From contig JAANBB010000122.1 of assembly GCA_014621425.1 (NCBI GenBank), positions 31,268-95,267 on the forward strand: a stretch of 64,000 nt of DNA. Direction: 5' to 3'. The position numbers and the translations under genes are program-made. Numbering within the stretch: the stretch's first letter is position 1; each line of letters begins with the position of its first letter. The notes beneath the pieces are model-generated. The model saw nothing but the letters and a program-made list of their open reading frames with translations. It did not search any database and was not told the DNA's origin. This DNA comes from Cylindrodendrum hubeiense. Lineage: Eukaryota > Ascomycota > Sordariomycetes > Hypocreales > Nectriaceae. Below, one piece after another: positions 45,896-56,521 of this stretch.

Positions 45896-46877
45896 TTAAG
45901 CAAGGACAAGAGCGGCAACACCGGCAGCAGCGGCGAAGAACGCGGAGCCGGCGAAAGAAGCAGCGCCACCAGTGACGACAGGGGGAGTGGCGGTGGTGGT
46001 GGGGACACTGTAGATGTATTAGCTGAGCTGTTCAACACTCGACACTGGGAATGCAAGGGATACTCACGTGGTGTTACCGCCAGCGGGGGTGGTAGCAACG
46101 GGAGGGACGTAAGAGGTCTCGACAGCGGCGGTAGAGCAGGGGACCGCAATGGTAGAGTACTCAATTGAGGTGTAGACGGTGGTGTAGCTCTTGGTGATGG
46201 CAACAACCGAAGAAGAAGGCACGCACTGCTCAACAGCGGGAACGGAGGTGGTAGCGAGGGGGACGTAGGTGGAACCGGCGGGGACGGTGCCGTTGGAGGG
46301 GACGCTGGTGATGGAGACAACGGGGACCTCATAAGACTCAGTCTCGGAAGGAGTCTCGCCAGAGTTATCACCGGTGGTCTCAACAACAGGGGTCGCGGTG
46401 GGTGGTGACCTCGGGGACCTCGACGCTGGTGGTCTCCTCAGGGGTCTCGACGCTGGTGGTCACCTCGGGGACCTCGTAGGACTCAGTCTCGGAGGGGGTC
46501 TCGCCGGAGTTGTCGCCGGTGGTCTCCTCAGGGGTCTCGGTGGTGGTCTCCTCGGGGGTCTCGGACACCTCAGTCGCGGTAACGGGGCAGATGGTGGTGG
46601 AGATGGCGATGGTCTCGGTCTCGATGACGGTGCTCTTGGAAGGGCACTTGACAACGTTGGAGGGGCACGAAACAACGGTGTTGAGGCGAGTGGAGTAGAC
46701 GGTGCTGGTGGTCAAGGGCAGAACAGTCGAGGTGACGGAAGTCTGATCAGCGGGGCAGTTGGTGACCTCAGGAGCGCAAGAGATGATGGTGACCAGCTGG
46801 GTGGTGTAGTCGGTGGAGACCTCCTGGGCGGCCATGGCGGACGAGGCCAGAACAGCGGCGGCAACGGTGAAACGCAT
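45896..46877 (-). CDS. GPI-anchored, repeat-rich cell-wall protein (apparent 1-nt frameshift)
   Basis: Probable secreted wall protein. ATG at 46877; signal peptide MRFTVAAAVLASSAMAA; then a Cys-containing N-terminal region with repeated TxxTxxSC(A/P)xxVxxCP blocks, and a Thr/Glu/Pro-rich repeat region (ETPEETT, EVPEVTT, TGDNSGETPSETESYEVP twice). The frame is broken at about 46400-46402: one extra C after VPEVTT leads to an early stop. Dropping that base restores an open frame through PVVETTGDNSG and VPLATTSVPAVEQCVPSS to an intron at 46008-46067 (gtgagt/cag). The last exon, 45896-46007, encodes a typical GPI signal (TGGAASFAGSAFFAAAAG...). Restored length is about 306 residues. Because the break is in a homopolymer inside repeats, an assembly error is more likely than a pseudogene. 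Confidence 0.78.
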
Positions 46878-47073
46878 CTTGATGAAGTTTGGGGGTTGAG
46901 AAGGTAAGTGTTGTGAAAGAGTGGCTAAGCTGGAAGCTAAGAAGAGATGTTTGAGAGTGTTGAAAGAATGGACGACCGGAGTCAAGAGATGAGTTAAGAA
47001 GCAGCTGCTTAAGTTGGCTTTTGGGCTGAGGAGAAAGAGAGAGCAAGAGACGGAAGGATGGAGGACGGTCGCG

Positions 47074-47081
47074 TTTTAATA
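47074..47081 (-). promoter_or_regulatory. TATA-like element of the wall-protein gene
   Basis: TATTAAAA on the minus strand lies about 200 bp upstream of the ATG at 46877. The position and sequence fit a TATA element; this is inference. Confidence 0.35.
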
Positions 47082-48360
47082 GCCATGTCAATCCACCATG
47101 AGTACTCCGTACTCCAGACGGAAATTACGTACCTCGACGTCGGCATATCCATCGCCACCCCCGAGTCCTCGACCCAGGGGTTTAGTGAAGGTTGGCATGG
47201 CCGATGAAGGGTGTGACCCTGGCAAATGACCCAGGCAAGCATTGGAAGTTGGGACCGCCGAGCCATGTCGCGGGTGGGCATGGAGTGGAACCGCCGTGGA
47301 CCGCTCCTGGGATCAACATGGCTCTTGGGCCACGGGCCACGGCAGGGATGGGCCCGGGCCTGCTGGGGATGTGCATTTGGATGTGGTCTCGAGGGCCGAT
47401 AGGGAACTTGGGACCAGGGTCAAAGGTCTGGGCGAGGGCCATCGAGGGCGGTTGGGGACCTTTGAGGCCTCGGAGACCCTGTGATTGGACACGGCGGCCG
47501 GGCGCCTGTCTGTTCCTTTGCAAGGGCATATGAATCCGTAGGCTCATGGAGAATCCCACAGGCATCAACGTCCAAGAAGGAAGCTTGTTGGTGTTGCGTG
47601 TGGGTGGATGCTTCGGGTGGGTGCTGGTGGAACAGCCTGTGGACCACTCGAGCGCTGTGCCTCTGCCGTCTCTTCATCTCGGTGGTCCAGAGTGGTTCAC
47701 CCGTCGTCCGCACTGGTGATCTGCGAGTGGCGCCGTCGGTTTGAGTACGTAGTTCGCTGGGCGACTGGGGGCGCCAATCTCGGGGGGCTTGAGTTGACGA
47801 CACCACTAGGCCGCCTGTGGGCCAGTCACGACCCAGTGTTAGCCCAAAGTGACGACAATGCGAGTATTGCTGGGAGGGATCGCTGAGAGGATCGCTGAAA
47901 GTTGAAGCTGACGGGGCCAAACGGGGTCTGCTTGGCCTGCCCATCCCATTTTGCCGCCCTTTCTGGTTCCCTCCCTCCCTCATGCCGCTGCTGCTGTTGC
48001 GCTGCGTCGCGGCAATCCACAGATCGGATGGCTGTGCATGTTGATCAGGGGTGGTGCAAGACGAAAGTCAGGGTAGCTGGAGGACGTCCGCAATGATCCT
48101 TATCCGATTGGGCACTGGACGCTGCAGGGTGGCTACTCCTCCTCCGGAGCTTCTTCCCTACAATTTGTGCACTCTTGTGCACGTGCGTCTCGCTAATTGC
48201 ACAACTGCTCCTTCAAATCCCAATCACTATCCCGGGCAGACAGGCAATTACGCTTGGGCTATCAAGGACAACCGAGAGTCTAAGAGGCCATGCCACCTCA
48301 TTCCTCTCTTCGCAACATTAGTTGGTCCAGATTCGCATCTATCGCTCCACGACAGTGGCG

Positions 48361-48445
48361 GCAACGCCAGAGACAGTGCAACGCCAGAGACAGTGCAACG
48401 CCAGAGACAGTGCAACGCCAGAGACAGTGCAACGTCAGAGACAGT
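48361..48445. repeat. 17-bp minisatellite, five copies
   Basis: Five consecutive copies of gcaacgccagagacagt; the fifth has one c-to-t change. The unit is not a multiple of three, which argues against coding function. Confidence 0.95.
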
Positions 48446-51400
48446 GTCTGAGTCATGCTGTAAACCGCTCTTCCACTTCCACAGGTGTTTTTTTTTTTCT
48501 TCAAACAACTTTGTGCGGCGCCATGCGAGTATCCCTGGTTCTTCGTCATGTACCTTGCATCGTTTGCTAGTCGGTCGTGCCCTTGGCACTTTAGGACGTC
48601 ACAAGTAAGTTAAAAGGTGGCAACGAAACACGAAACACAACGCCATGGAGCAGGCCACACAATCTCCCCCTTGCTCCCATTGTCCATCGCTACCGCCAAT
48701 GGATAAAGGCCCTTTCATCCGCCCTGTTCACGCATTCATTAATGCAAGGCAAGGGTTCTCCACACGATGGGTGATAGCAGCAAGGCCAGGCGGCCCAGGC
48801 CCATGACTGGCCTTTGCACAGCAGGCGAGCAATCCAACGGCGCGATGGAGTGGTGGATGGAGGCATTGGAGTCGCTGCAGACAGTCGCTGCAGTCGCTGC
48901 AGCCGCCCCGGCCACTTCCCCCTAATGCAGGAACCAGATGTGGATGGCATCCATCTCAAGCCGCCACTGGGGCCTCCCAGTTCCAGAAGCGCCCCATGTC
49001 ACCGCCGCACTGCATCCGCGCCAGCACCAGTCAGTCGACAGTTCCGCCCCGTCCTAAACCCAAAGGTCCCCGTCGCACTTTGGCGTCGACGGGGCAGTCA
49101 AAGAGTCAAACCGAAGCGAAGGGAGGTGGATGCTTTTGGCTTTTGCTGGGTACTTCTCGCAGGCAGGCAAACCCAGCCTGATCCATGTACTACGTACCGC
49201 GTATAGACGATAGACGGCAGCGCGCCCTAACAAACACCGGCGATGCTACGGCCTGGCCCTGGTCGCAAAGATGAGAGGACCTCCAGGCTATACTTCCTAA
49301 ACCGCCTAAACGGAACCGAAATAAGGACTGCAGCTGCAGGATCATCTCAAATTGTTACCCCTCGGCTGCTCCCATGACTAGTCCACCTTCCAGAATTGAA
49401 TCGTTCGGCATACCACGTACAGCCTGTCCTGGGGTTATGATGAGCGCCACACGAGGCGGTGACGGCTGGACGGCTGGACGGTATCGTCGGACTGGATAAT
49501 TGCACATGGACCTGAGGGGGGACCATAGCCAAGGGATCGTGTCTCATCGAGTGCATGGATCATGCCGCCACACGGTCGCCCAGGGCGCGCCGCCTCATCC
49601 AATCCGTGCGCTTGTGAGTGCTTATTCCCGCCGAACTCACCCACTTGTCACACCATCCGACGGATTGTGCTGATCCAAATGCCATGCTTCCCCATGACGT
49701 CGAAAATTTTGGTGAAACAAGGGAGGGCCACAAATGTCGCATCTCACGTCAACGAGTCCGCGTGGCCCCGTGTGCATTGTTTCTGAGATTCTCGTACTGC
49801 ATTGCATCATGGCGGCCTTGGCCCGCTGTTGTGCAGTGCGCGGTATCTAGTGCCCTCCACTTTGTTTGAACGATGCGGCCTCCCGTCACTGTTTACCATC
49901 CGGGCTGCCGCTCGTGTGACAGGTAAGAGAAACAGACAGCAAATCGAATCTCTCTGCCCGGGCAAGCCATGACAATCACTGCCTGTAAAATCTAAATCCC
50001 TGCTGGCGTATCCAGTTGATGGCTGGTTCAGAACCTCCGAGATGATCACATTTGGGACGCCACGTCAAGTCCACGCCGCCTGCCGGAGGCCCCTCCTCTC
50101 CTGACGATCGCTCTCCCACCTCGAAAGCCGTTCCCAGCCTGTCAACCACCCGTCCTTGACTCCCGTGCTCCGCTACGCTATTCGGGTTGAGAAATCCACG
50201 TCTAGAACGTCACATCAGCAGGGGCCGTATGCCCGTTTTTGCTCTCCACCAGGTCACGCCCCTCTATAATCCCCCGCAAAAGGAGAAATAGGAGGCGGCG
50301 AGATGTCTCTCTGCTATTCCTGGAAGCGGGATCCAGAGATGGGCAAGACATGTGAGGGGCGGGGAAATGAAGATGGCGGCCCAGTTAATATCTCCGGGCG
50401 AGTAGATAATGGCACCGTCTCGCCCTAGAACAGTCTACTTGCACTCCGTCGAAAGTGTAGGGATCCCAGCCGCAATGGGGAGATCGTCAGCACATCGATA
50501 TCAGATCCTTCCTCTCACCGCAATGCGCTCAAATTACCCGCAAACTACCGCTTTATTGAGAGTTGCCAACTCACCGCTGCATGTCGAGTTTCGGGCCTTG
50601 TCGTGGAATACCGCCTGTTTCGATCTGCAGACTCCACGGGGATGCCGCATCCGCTTAGACCATAGGGTTCTTACTTGCAACATCACAACCAACACAGATG
50701 AGATGACAGGTTTAGTCTCGCAAAAGGCCCTTATGTGAATGCGATATGAACGAGCGGCTTCGACTGGATCGCAATTTCGCCCGCGTGGGTTTTAATGAGG
50801 CCAATATTATTCAAATCTACTCGAACCACGTCGTCGTTAGAGATTGACAAGACGGCTCCCTCCGCTACCACATTTGTTTACAATAATGGCTTCATTGACT
50901 TGGGTCGTGGAATTGACCATCTAACGGATATTTTGCATTGTTCACAGTATTTATTAAGCCGAACAGTTGACGCCACTGACGAAATCCATCCCTGGGGCGA
51001 TATGATGTTCCACCCATGACCAGATCACAACAATCAGTACGAACTGGGAAAGTTGACTCTTTGACATTCCAGAAACCAAGGGCCGCACAACTCAAGTCCC
51101 GGTGATTCCATTTAGAAGGTCAGCCTACATTGATAAGAATTGTTCATCATCGTGCCACATGAAAGCACGCTAGTGTGAAGGATGTCAAGCTGGGTTCGTC
51201 GCTCTTTGCAAAGCTGGGTTGCGCTGCGCTACCCTACACCGTCGAGCCAACATTCTTGTCTCCTTACCAAGTTGGTATCAACACCAGCTATCGGCCAATG
51301 CAGAGCAAACAGCTTGGCAGGAAATTGGGGAATGTTTCCAGCAAAGACCATAAGTCCCGGCAAATAATTAAGCTTATTGTGTGGAAGTGGGCTAGTGCTG

Positions 51401-52426
51401 ATGTTTGGCTGAGCCACCCAGCGCCTCATCTTGGCTTGGGGTTGTATAGTAGAAATAAAAGCCCAGCGAGAGTGCTATAGGGTTAAACCAATGGCTACTT
51501 ATGATGGGCACTGACAAATATCCTAGCCGATTTCGTTTCAAGGGAAATCCGAGAAACCCAACTTTTAGTTTACAAGCCCAATCAAGACCAAAGAGTGCTG
51601 GTGGAAGTTGCAATCCAGACTGAACTTATTACCTATGGAAAGTAGTGAGCATGGTGTACAAAATACAACGAGTCTTGTTTGCATGACATGACCGAAGAGA
51701 GCGCTGAGAAAAAAAGACACGTGCAGAGATCGCGGTTGAGTGCGTGCATCTCAACTAAGGATCAGACAACCTGAGAGCCGCCAGACATGTACAAATATGC
51801 AGAGTGATGGATGCGGCTCAGCCGTGTGAAGTGCGAAAAGAGGCGTAATAGCCACGGCCCCAGTGGGCTGGTACTGCGCAGTAACGTAACCTAGCTGCCT
51901 GGGTAGGTACCTAGGTAAGTAAGGTAGTTGCTAGGTTGTGGCGGCCTAGGCCTGTGTCGTAGCGGCCCAGCCAGCTCTGGACCCGAGGCAGTGGGTTCAA
52001 TGTTTGTCCGAGAATCTTCCGCCCAGCTTCGCTGTTCGATGGCTACCCCACATTGGCACAAGACGGGCACCGCACCGACTTTTAGAAATAGCACCCTCCG
52101 ATAAAAACGCAGCTCCTCTCCAGATATACGCCTGCCAAAGCTGCATCCCCGCCCCCCTGCCGGGCTCCCTCTCAGTGTCTCCGTCTCGCCTGCCTGCTGT
52201 CCGTCTGCAGTGGACTCCCGTCGCCCCTGCCCGGCCCCAGCCTCGACTCTCCGACCGGCATCCCGATCCAGGCATGACCCCTCGGTAGCCTTGTCCGCCT
52301 CGTCCTCCAACTACACGACTATGCTGGATGCTGTGTACCCACAGCTGCCGGAATTATAGCAGCGTCGCCCTCTACACATCGTCTCTCCCACGATCCGCGG
52401 TGCCTGTTGCACCTAAGTGCTGAACA

Positions 52427-55400
52427 TGGAGGTTCAGGTGAGTCACGCTGGCTGCTCCTTGTTTGGGCTGGGGTCGTCTGTTGCATGGGTCCATGACGCT
52501 CGTCTGGCCGACTTGTGCCCCGCCATTTTTTGACGTCGGTCTGGGCCACAACCACGGTGCATCGGCCCAACCCCAACAACCCGACGATGCGGACAGGCAA
52601 TCGCATGCCCAAATCCCACGGGGACATGTCTCAGTGCTGATGCTTTGGTTTCCTCCCGTCTAGGTCGAGAACGCCGTTGAGATCCTGTCGAATCCCATTT
52701 CCGACCAGTCCCTCAAGGAGCAAGCCTTCGAATACCTCAACCAGCTACGAACCGATCCCCAGGGATGGCAACCCTGCACCACCCTCTTCGCCCGAACCAC
52801 GCCGCGTGCATCCGAGGTTGTGCGTCTGGTCTGCCTTGAGGTAGTCAACTATGCTGTTCACAACCAGAGCCTCGATGCTGCCAGCCTTGGCTTCCTCAAG
52901 GACACCCTCCTCCAGTACTGCCGCCAAACCTACGGCCCCGATGCCCAGCAAGAAGCGGACCCTCCACACCTCCAGAACAAGCTCGCCCAAACACTGACAT
53001 ACCTGTTCGTGTTTCTCTACCAAGACGGCTGGCAGAGCTTCGTCGACGACTTCCTGGCGCTGGCCGGAATTCCCAACCATGTCGAAACTGTCTCGGGTGT
53101 CGTCTTCTACCTTCGAGTTCTCGGCTCCATCCACGATGAGATCGCCGATATGCTCTTGTCACGACAGAGCAGTGATGCCAAGCGTAATACCGAGCTCAAG
53201 GACCAGCTCCGTGCCCAGGACATGAACAAGGTCTCTGAGTCTTGGAAGCAGCTCCTCACCCAATACAACACCAATGACAACGTCGTGGAGCTGGTCCTCA
53301 AGGTCCTGGGGAAGTGGGTTAGCTGGATAGACATCTCGCTGGTCATCAGCCAGGAAATGCTCAGTCTCCTGTTACCAGTGGTTGGGCGGGTAAACAGCTC
53401 AGGTGGCGAGGACAAGGTCCGTGATACCGCTATTGATACCCTGACCGAGATTTGTGGCAAGAAGATGCGGTCAGGAGACAAGATGGAGATGATTTCCTTC
53501 ATCAATCTGCAAGAAATTGTCGGACAGTTAGTTGCTAGCCCCCCCTTGAGTGATTTCAAGGGATCCTCTCGATACGACACCGATCTGGCCGAGGCTGTTG
53601 CCAAGCTAGTGAACACGGTCCTGTCCGACATTGTTCGGGCTCTCGAAGACAACCAGATCAGTGATGAAACCCGGGCGAGGGCCAACCAGCACCTGAATGG
53701 GTTCCTCCCCTTCCTCCTGAGATTCTTCGCCGACGAGTACGATGAAATCTGCTCAACCGTTATTCCCGCCCTTACAGACCTGCTTACCTTCCTCCGTAAA
53801 GTTGGCCAACTGCCACAGGAATACGGCACCATGCTTGCGCCAATCCTAGATGCCATTATCCGCAAAATGAGATACGATGAGACTTCGATGTGGGGAAATG
53901 AGGACGAGCAGACCGACGAGGCCGAGTTCCAAGAGCTACGGCGGAAGCTGCAGAATCTTCAAAAGACTATTGCTGCAATCGACCAAGCTCTGTACATGGA
54001 GATGCTTAGCAATCTAGTTGCCACCACTTTCCAGACTCTCGACCAGCAAGGCTCGCATATGGACTGGCGGGATTTGGACCTCGCCCTCTATGAGATGTAC
54101 CTATTTGGGGAGCTTGCTCTTCCCAACCAAGGTCTGGGGACCAAGAACCAGCCGTCCAACGAGGCCTCGGAGAGATTGATTGTCATGATGCGAAAGATGG
54201 TCGAGTCAGGTTCGTTACTTTGTGTCCTACCTTCAGAAGAAGACCCCCCCCTAACCTCCTCAATAGGCATTGCAACATTTTCCCACCCTGCGATTCTGCT
54301 TCAGTACATGGAGATTTGTGTCCGTTACTGTGTCGTTTTCGAGAGCAACCAGCAGTACATACCCCAAGTTCTGGAGAACTTTGTCCGGCTGGTTCACCAC
54401 GACCATGTTCGTATTAAGACCCGGTCGTGGTACCTCTTCCACCGATTTATCAAGCATCTCCGCGCACAGGTCGGAAATGTCGCTGAAACGGTCATCCAGT
54501 CGATTGGGGACCTTTTGCCTATCAAGGCCGAAGTCCCAGGAGAGGATGCTGACGACGACATGTCTTCGGACGAGTCTGATCATTCTGCGGATGCCCTCTT
54601 CACTAGTCAGCTGTATCTTTTCGAGGCTATTGGGTGTATATCGTCCACCCAGAGCACACCCTCTGCGAACCAAGCACTCTATGCCCGCTCCGTAATGGAC
54701 CCTCTCTTCACGGATATGGAGGCTCACCTCCCTCGAGCCAAGGCAGGCGATGCCCAAGCCACCCTCCAAATCCACCACATCGTCATGGCTCTGGGAACCC
54801 TGGCGCATGGCTTTTCCGATTGGACTCCTGGCTCTATCGCTGCCAACGCTCATGGCCCCCCAGACAAGGCCGTTTCCGACGAGTTTTCTCGAGCTGCCGA
54901 AGCGATACTCATCGCCTTGAACCAGCTCAACTCGTCCGCTGAGATCCGAACAGCTTGCCGATCTGCCTTCTCCAAGCTGCTGGGAGTTCTCGGCTCAGCC
55001 GTCCTGCCACAACTTCCCCAGTGGATCGAGGGCTTGCTGTCGCAGAGCTCGTCCAAAGATGAGATGGCCATGTTCTTGAGACTGTTGGACCAAGTCGTCT
55101 TTGGCTTCAAGTCAGAGATCTATGACGTTCTCAACATGTTGCTCACACCGCTCCTTCAGCGAATCTTTGGCGGTCTCACAGAACCCATCGCTGGTACCGA
55201 CGATGAGATCCAGCTGGCTGAGCTGAGAAGGGAATACCTCTCATTCCTCCAGATCATCCTCAACAACGGCCTCGAGGGTGTTCTTATCAGCGAGTCTAAC
55301 CAAGGCTTCTTCGAGCCGATGATTTCTTCAATCATCGAGCTCGCAAAGACACTCGAAGGCAACATTGGACCCAGCAGACTGGCCTTTACCCTCATGGGGC

Positions 55401-55783
55401 GAATCTCGTCCGTCTGGGGCGGCCCCGACATCGCGACAATTTCCCAGAACCCAACCGCACCCCAGGGAGCCCCTAACCCTGCGATCCCTGGGTTTGATCA
55501 ATTCATGATTGACCGGTTCCACGCGGCCTGCTGGGAGGTCATGCGGAACCCCAACTTCCGACCATGGCAGGATGCCCAGACGAAGCAAATCCTGGTAGAA
55601 ATTGCAGGCCTGGAACAAGTCCTTTACACCAAGACGGGAGAGGTATTCATCCAACAGCTCCAGAACGGACTGTTCCCCAGCATGGGGATCGACGGCGATA
55701 GCTTCCTGCGATCCCTTACAACCTCGACGGACAAGAAGACGTTTGCATCGTACCTCCAGGGCTTGCTCAAGACCCGACAGTAG
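52427..55783 (+). CDS. LOS1: Exportin-T (tRNA nuclear exporter)
   Basis: Karyopherin-beta family receptor that carries tRNA out of the nucleus with Ran-GTP. Three exons (52427-52438, 52664-54209, 54267-55783) give 1024 residues, the usual length for Los1/Xpot. The first exon encodes only MEVQ before a 225-nt intron (gtgagt/tag); the join gives MEVQVENAVEILSNP. The second intron is 57 nt (gttcgt/tag) and rejoins MVESGIATFSHPAILLQYM. Helical HEAT-type repeats run through the protein. Recognisable exportin-T blocks are QLRTDPQGWQPC, FVFLYQDGWQSFVDDFL, FFADEYDEICSTVIPAL, MRYDETSMWGNEDEQTDEAEF, TRSWYLFHRFIKHLR and the C-terminal AGLEQVLYTKTGEVF. An acidic insert (EDADDDMSSDESD) lies in the middle. 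No defect is visible. Confidence 0.96.
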
Positions 55784-56521
55784 ATGAATGGACAGCAGAG
55801 AAGTGAACAGTATGTGGTAGGAGTGGAGTGGCCAGAGGAGTCGAGAATGAGGCATGGTGGGCAAGGGATGTACGGAAGCCCCACGGCGCATATCGGGAGT
55901 TGGAGGACAGAACCATTAGAGCCAAAAGAACCAATCTTCTTTGTCATTTTTTGTCAATATTCCCGGCCATTGGCGGCCTGCTTATCTGGCGGTCGAGGGT
56001 TGTGTAGGGGGCGTACCCTAGGGATGGGGATAGATGAAATACATCTTCTACATCATGGGTATTTTATCAAGAAACGAAGTTCCCATCACAAAGAGTGGTT
56101 GACAAGCAGCAGCAGGTGAGGAAAACGCTGTTGTGCGTGTAGCTGTCGAACGAAATAAACCAAGATAGAAATACAATGGTATTATGATAATTTATTGGGC
56201 TCAGGCAAAGTACATTGAACATCCTTGAAACACCGGGCACGCTCCCTAAACACAGTATGTCGAATTACTCGCGATGTAATATACTTTTAGGCCACATTTA
56301 ACAGCATGTGTCTGCTCAACCTAGGCATCGAAACATCCCCAGCACAACACCACACCTATGTCATCTATGGAAGAATAATAGAAATAAAGCGAGGGGGAGC
56401 GTATTGCAACATGCCAAACGTCCCACTCTTGAGAATTACCCGTTCCTCCGCTCTCATCCGCCCCGTCACTACTAACCCAGCAGAGTAAGATCAACACCCA
56501 CAATAAACGTCACTTGCTCGC
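55784..56521. other. Convergent 3' intergenic region
   Basis: A 738-bp tail-to-tail interval between LOS1 and the YPP1-like gene, AT-rich in its middle (56.1-56.3 kb), as for 3' UTR sequence. No gene or repeat is recognised. Confidence 0.5.

Larger units (their letters stand above)
46878..52426. other. Long gene-poor intergenic region
   Basis: About 5.5 kb without a supportable gene. It carries the promoter of the wall-protein gene at the left and of LOS1 at the right, a 17-bp minisatellite (48361-48445), a short gtcgctgca repeat (48870-48900) and tacctaggt-type sequence (51895-51930). Open frames of up to 187 codons on both strands show no domain. Confidence 0.5.

Noticed and set aside
46374..46907. 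177-codon Gly/Asp-rich plus-strand frame
   Set aside because: Antisense of the Thr/Glu/Pro repeats of the wall-protein gene.
38471..52426. Possible transposon or effector island in the gene-poor segment
   Set aside because: No transposase, reverse transcriptase, terminal repeats or target duplications were recognised, and no strong AT-rich RIP signature. Only minisatellites and short frames are present.
13206..55783. Functional tRNA-biology cluster (TRM9-like, tRNA-Ser, LOS1)
   Set aside because: The three are 10-40 kb apart with unrelated genes between; chance is sufficient.
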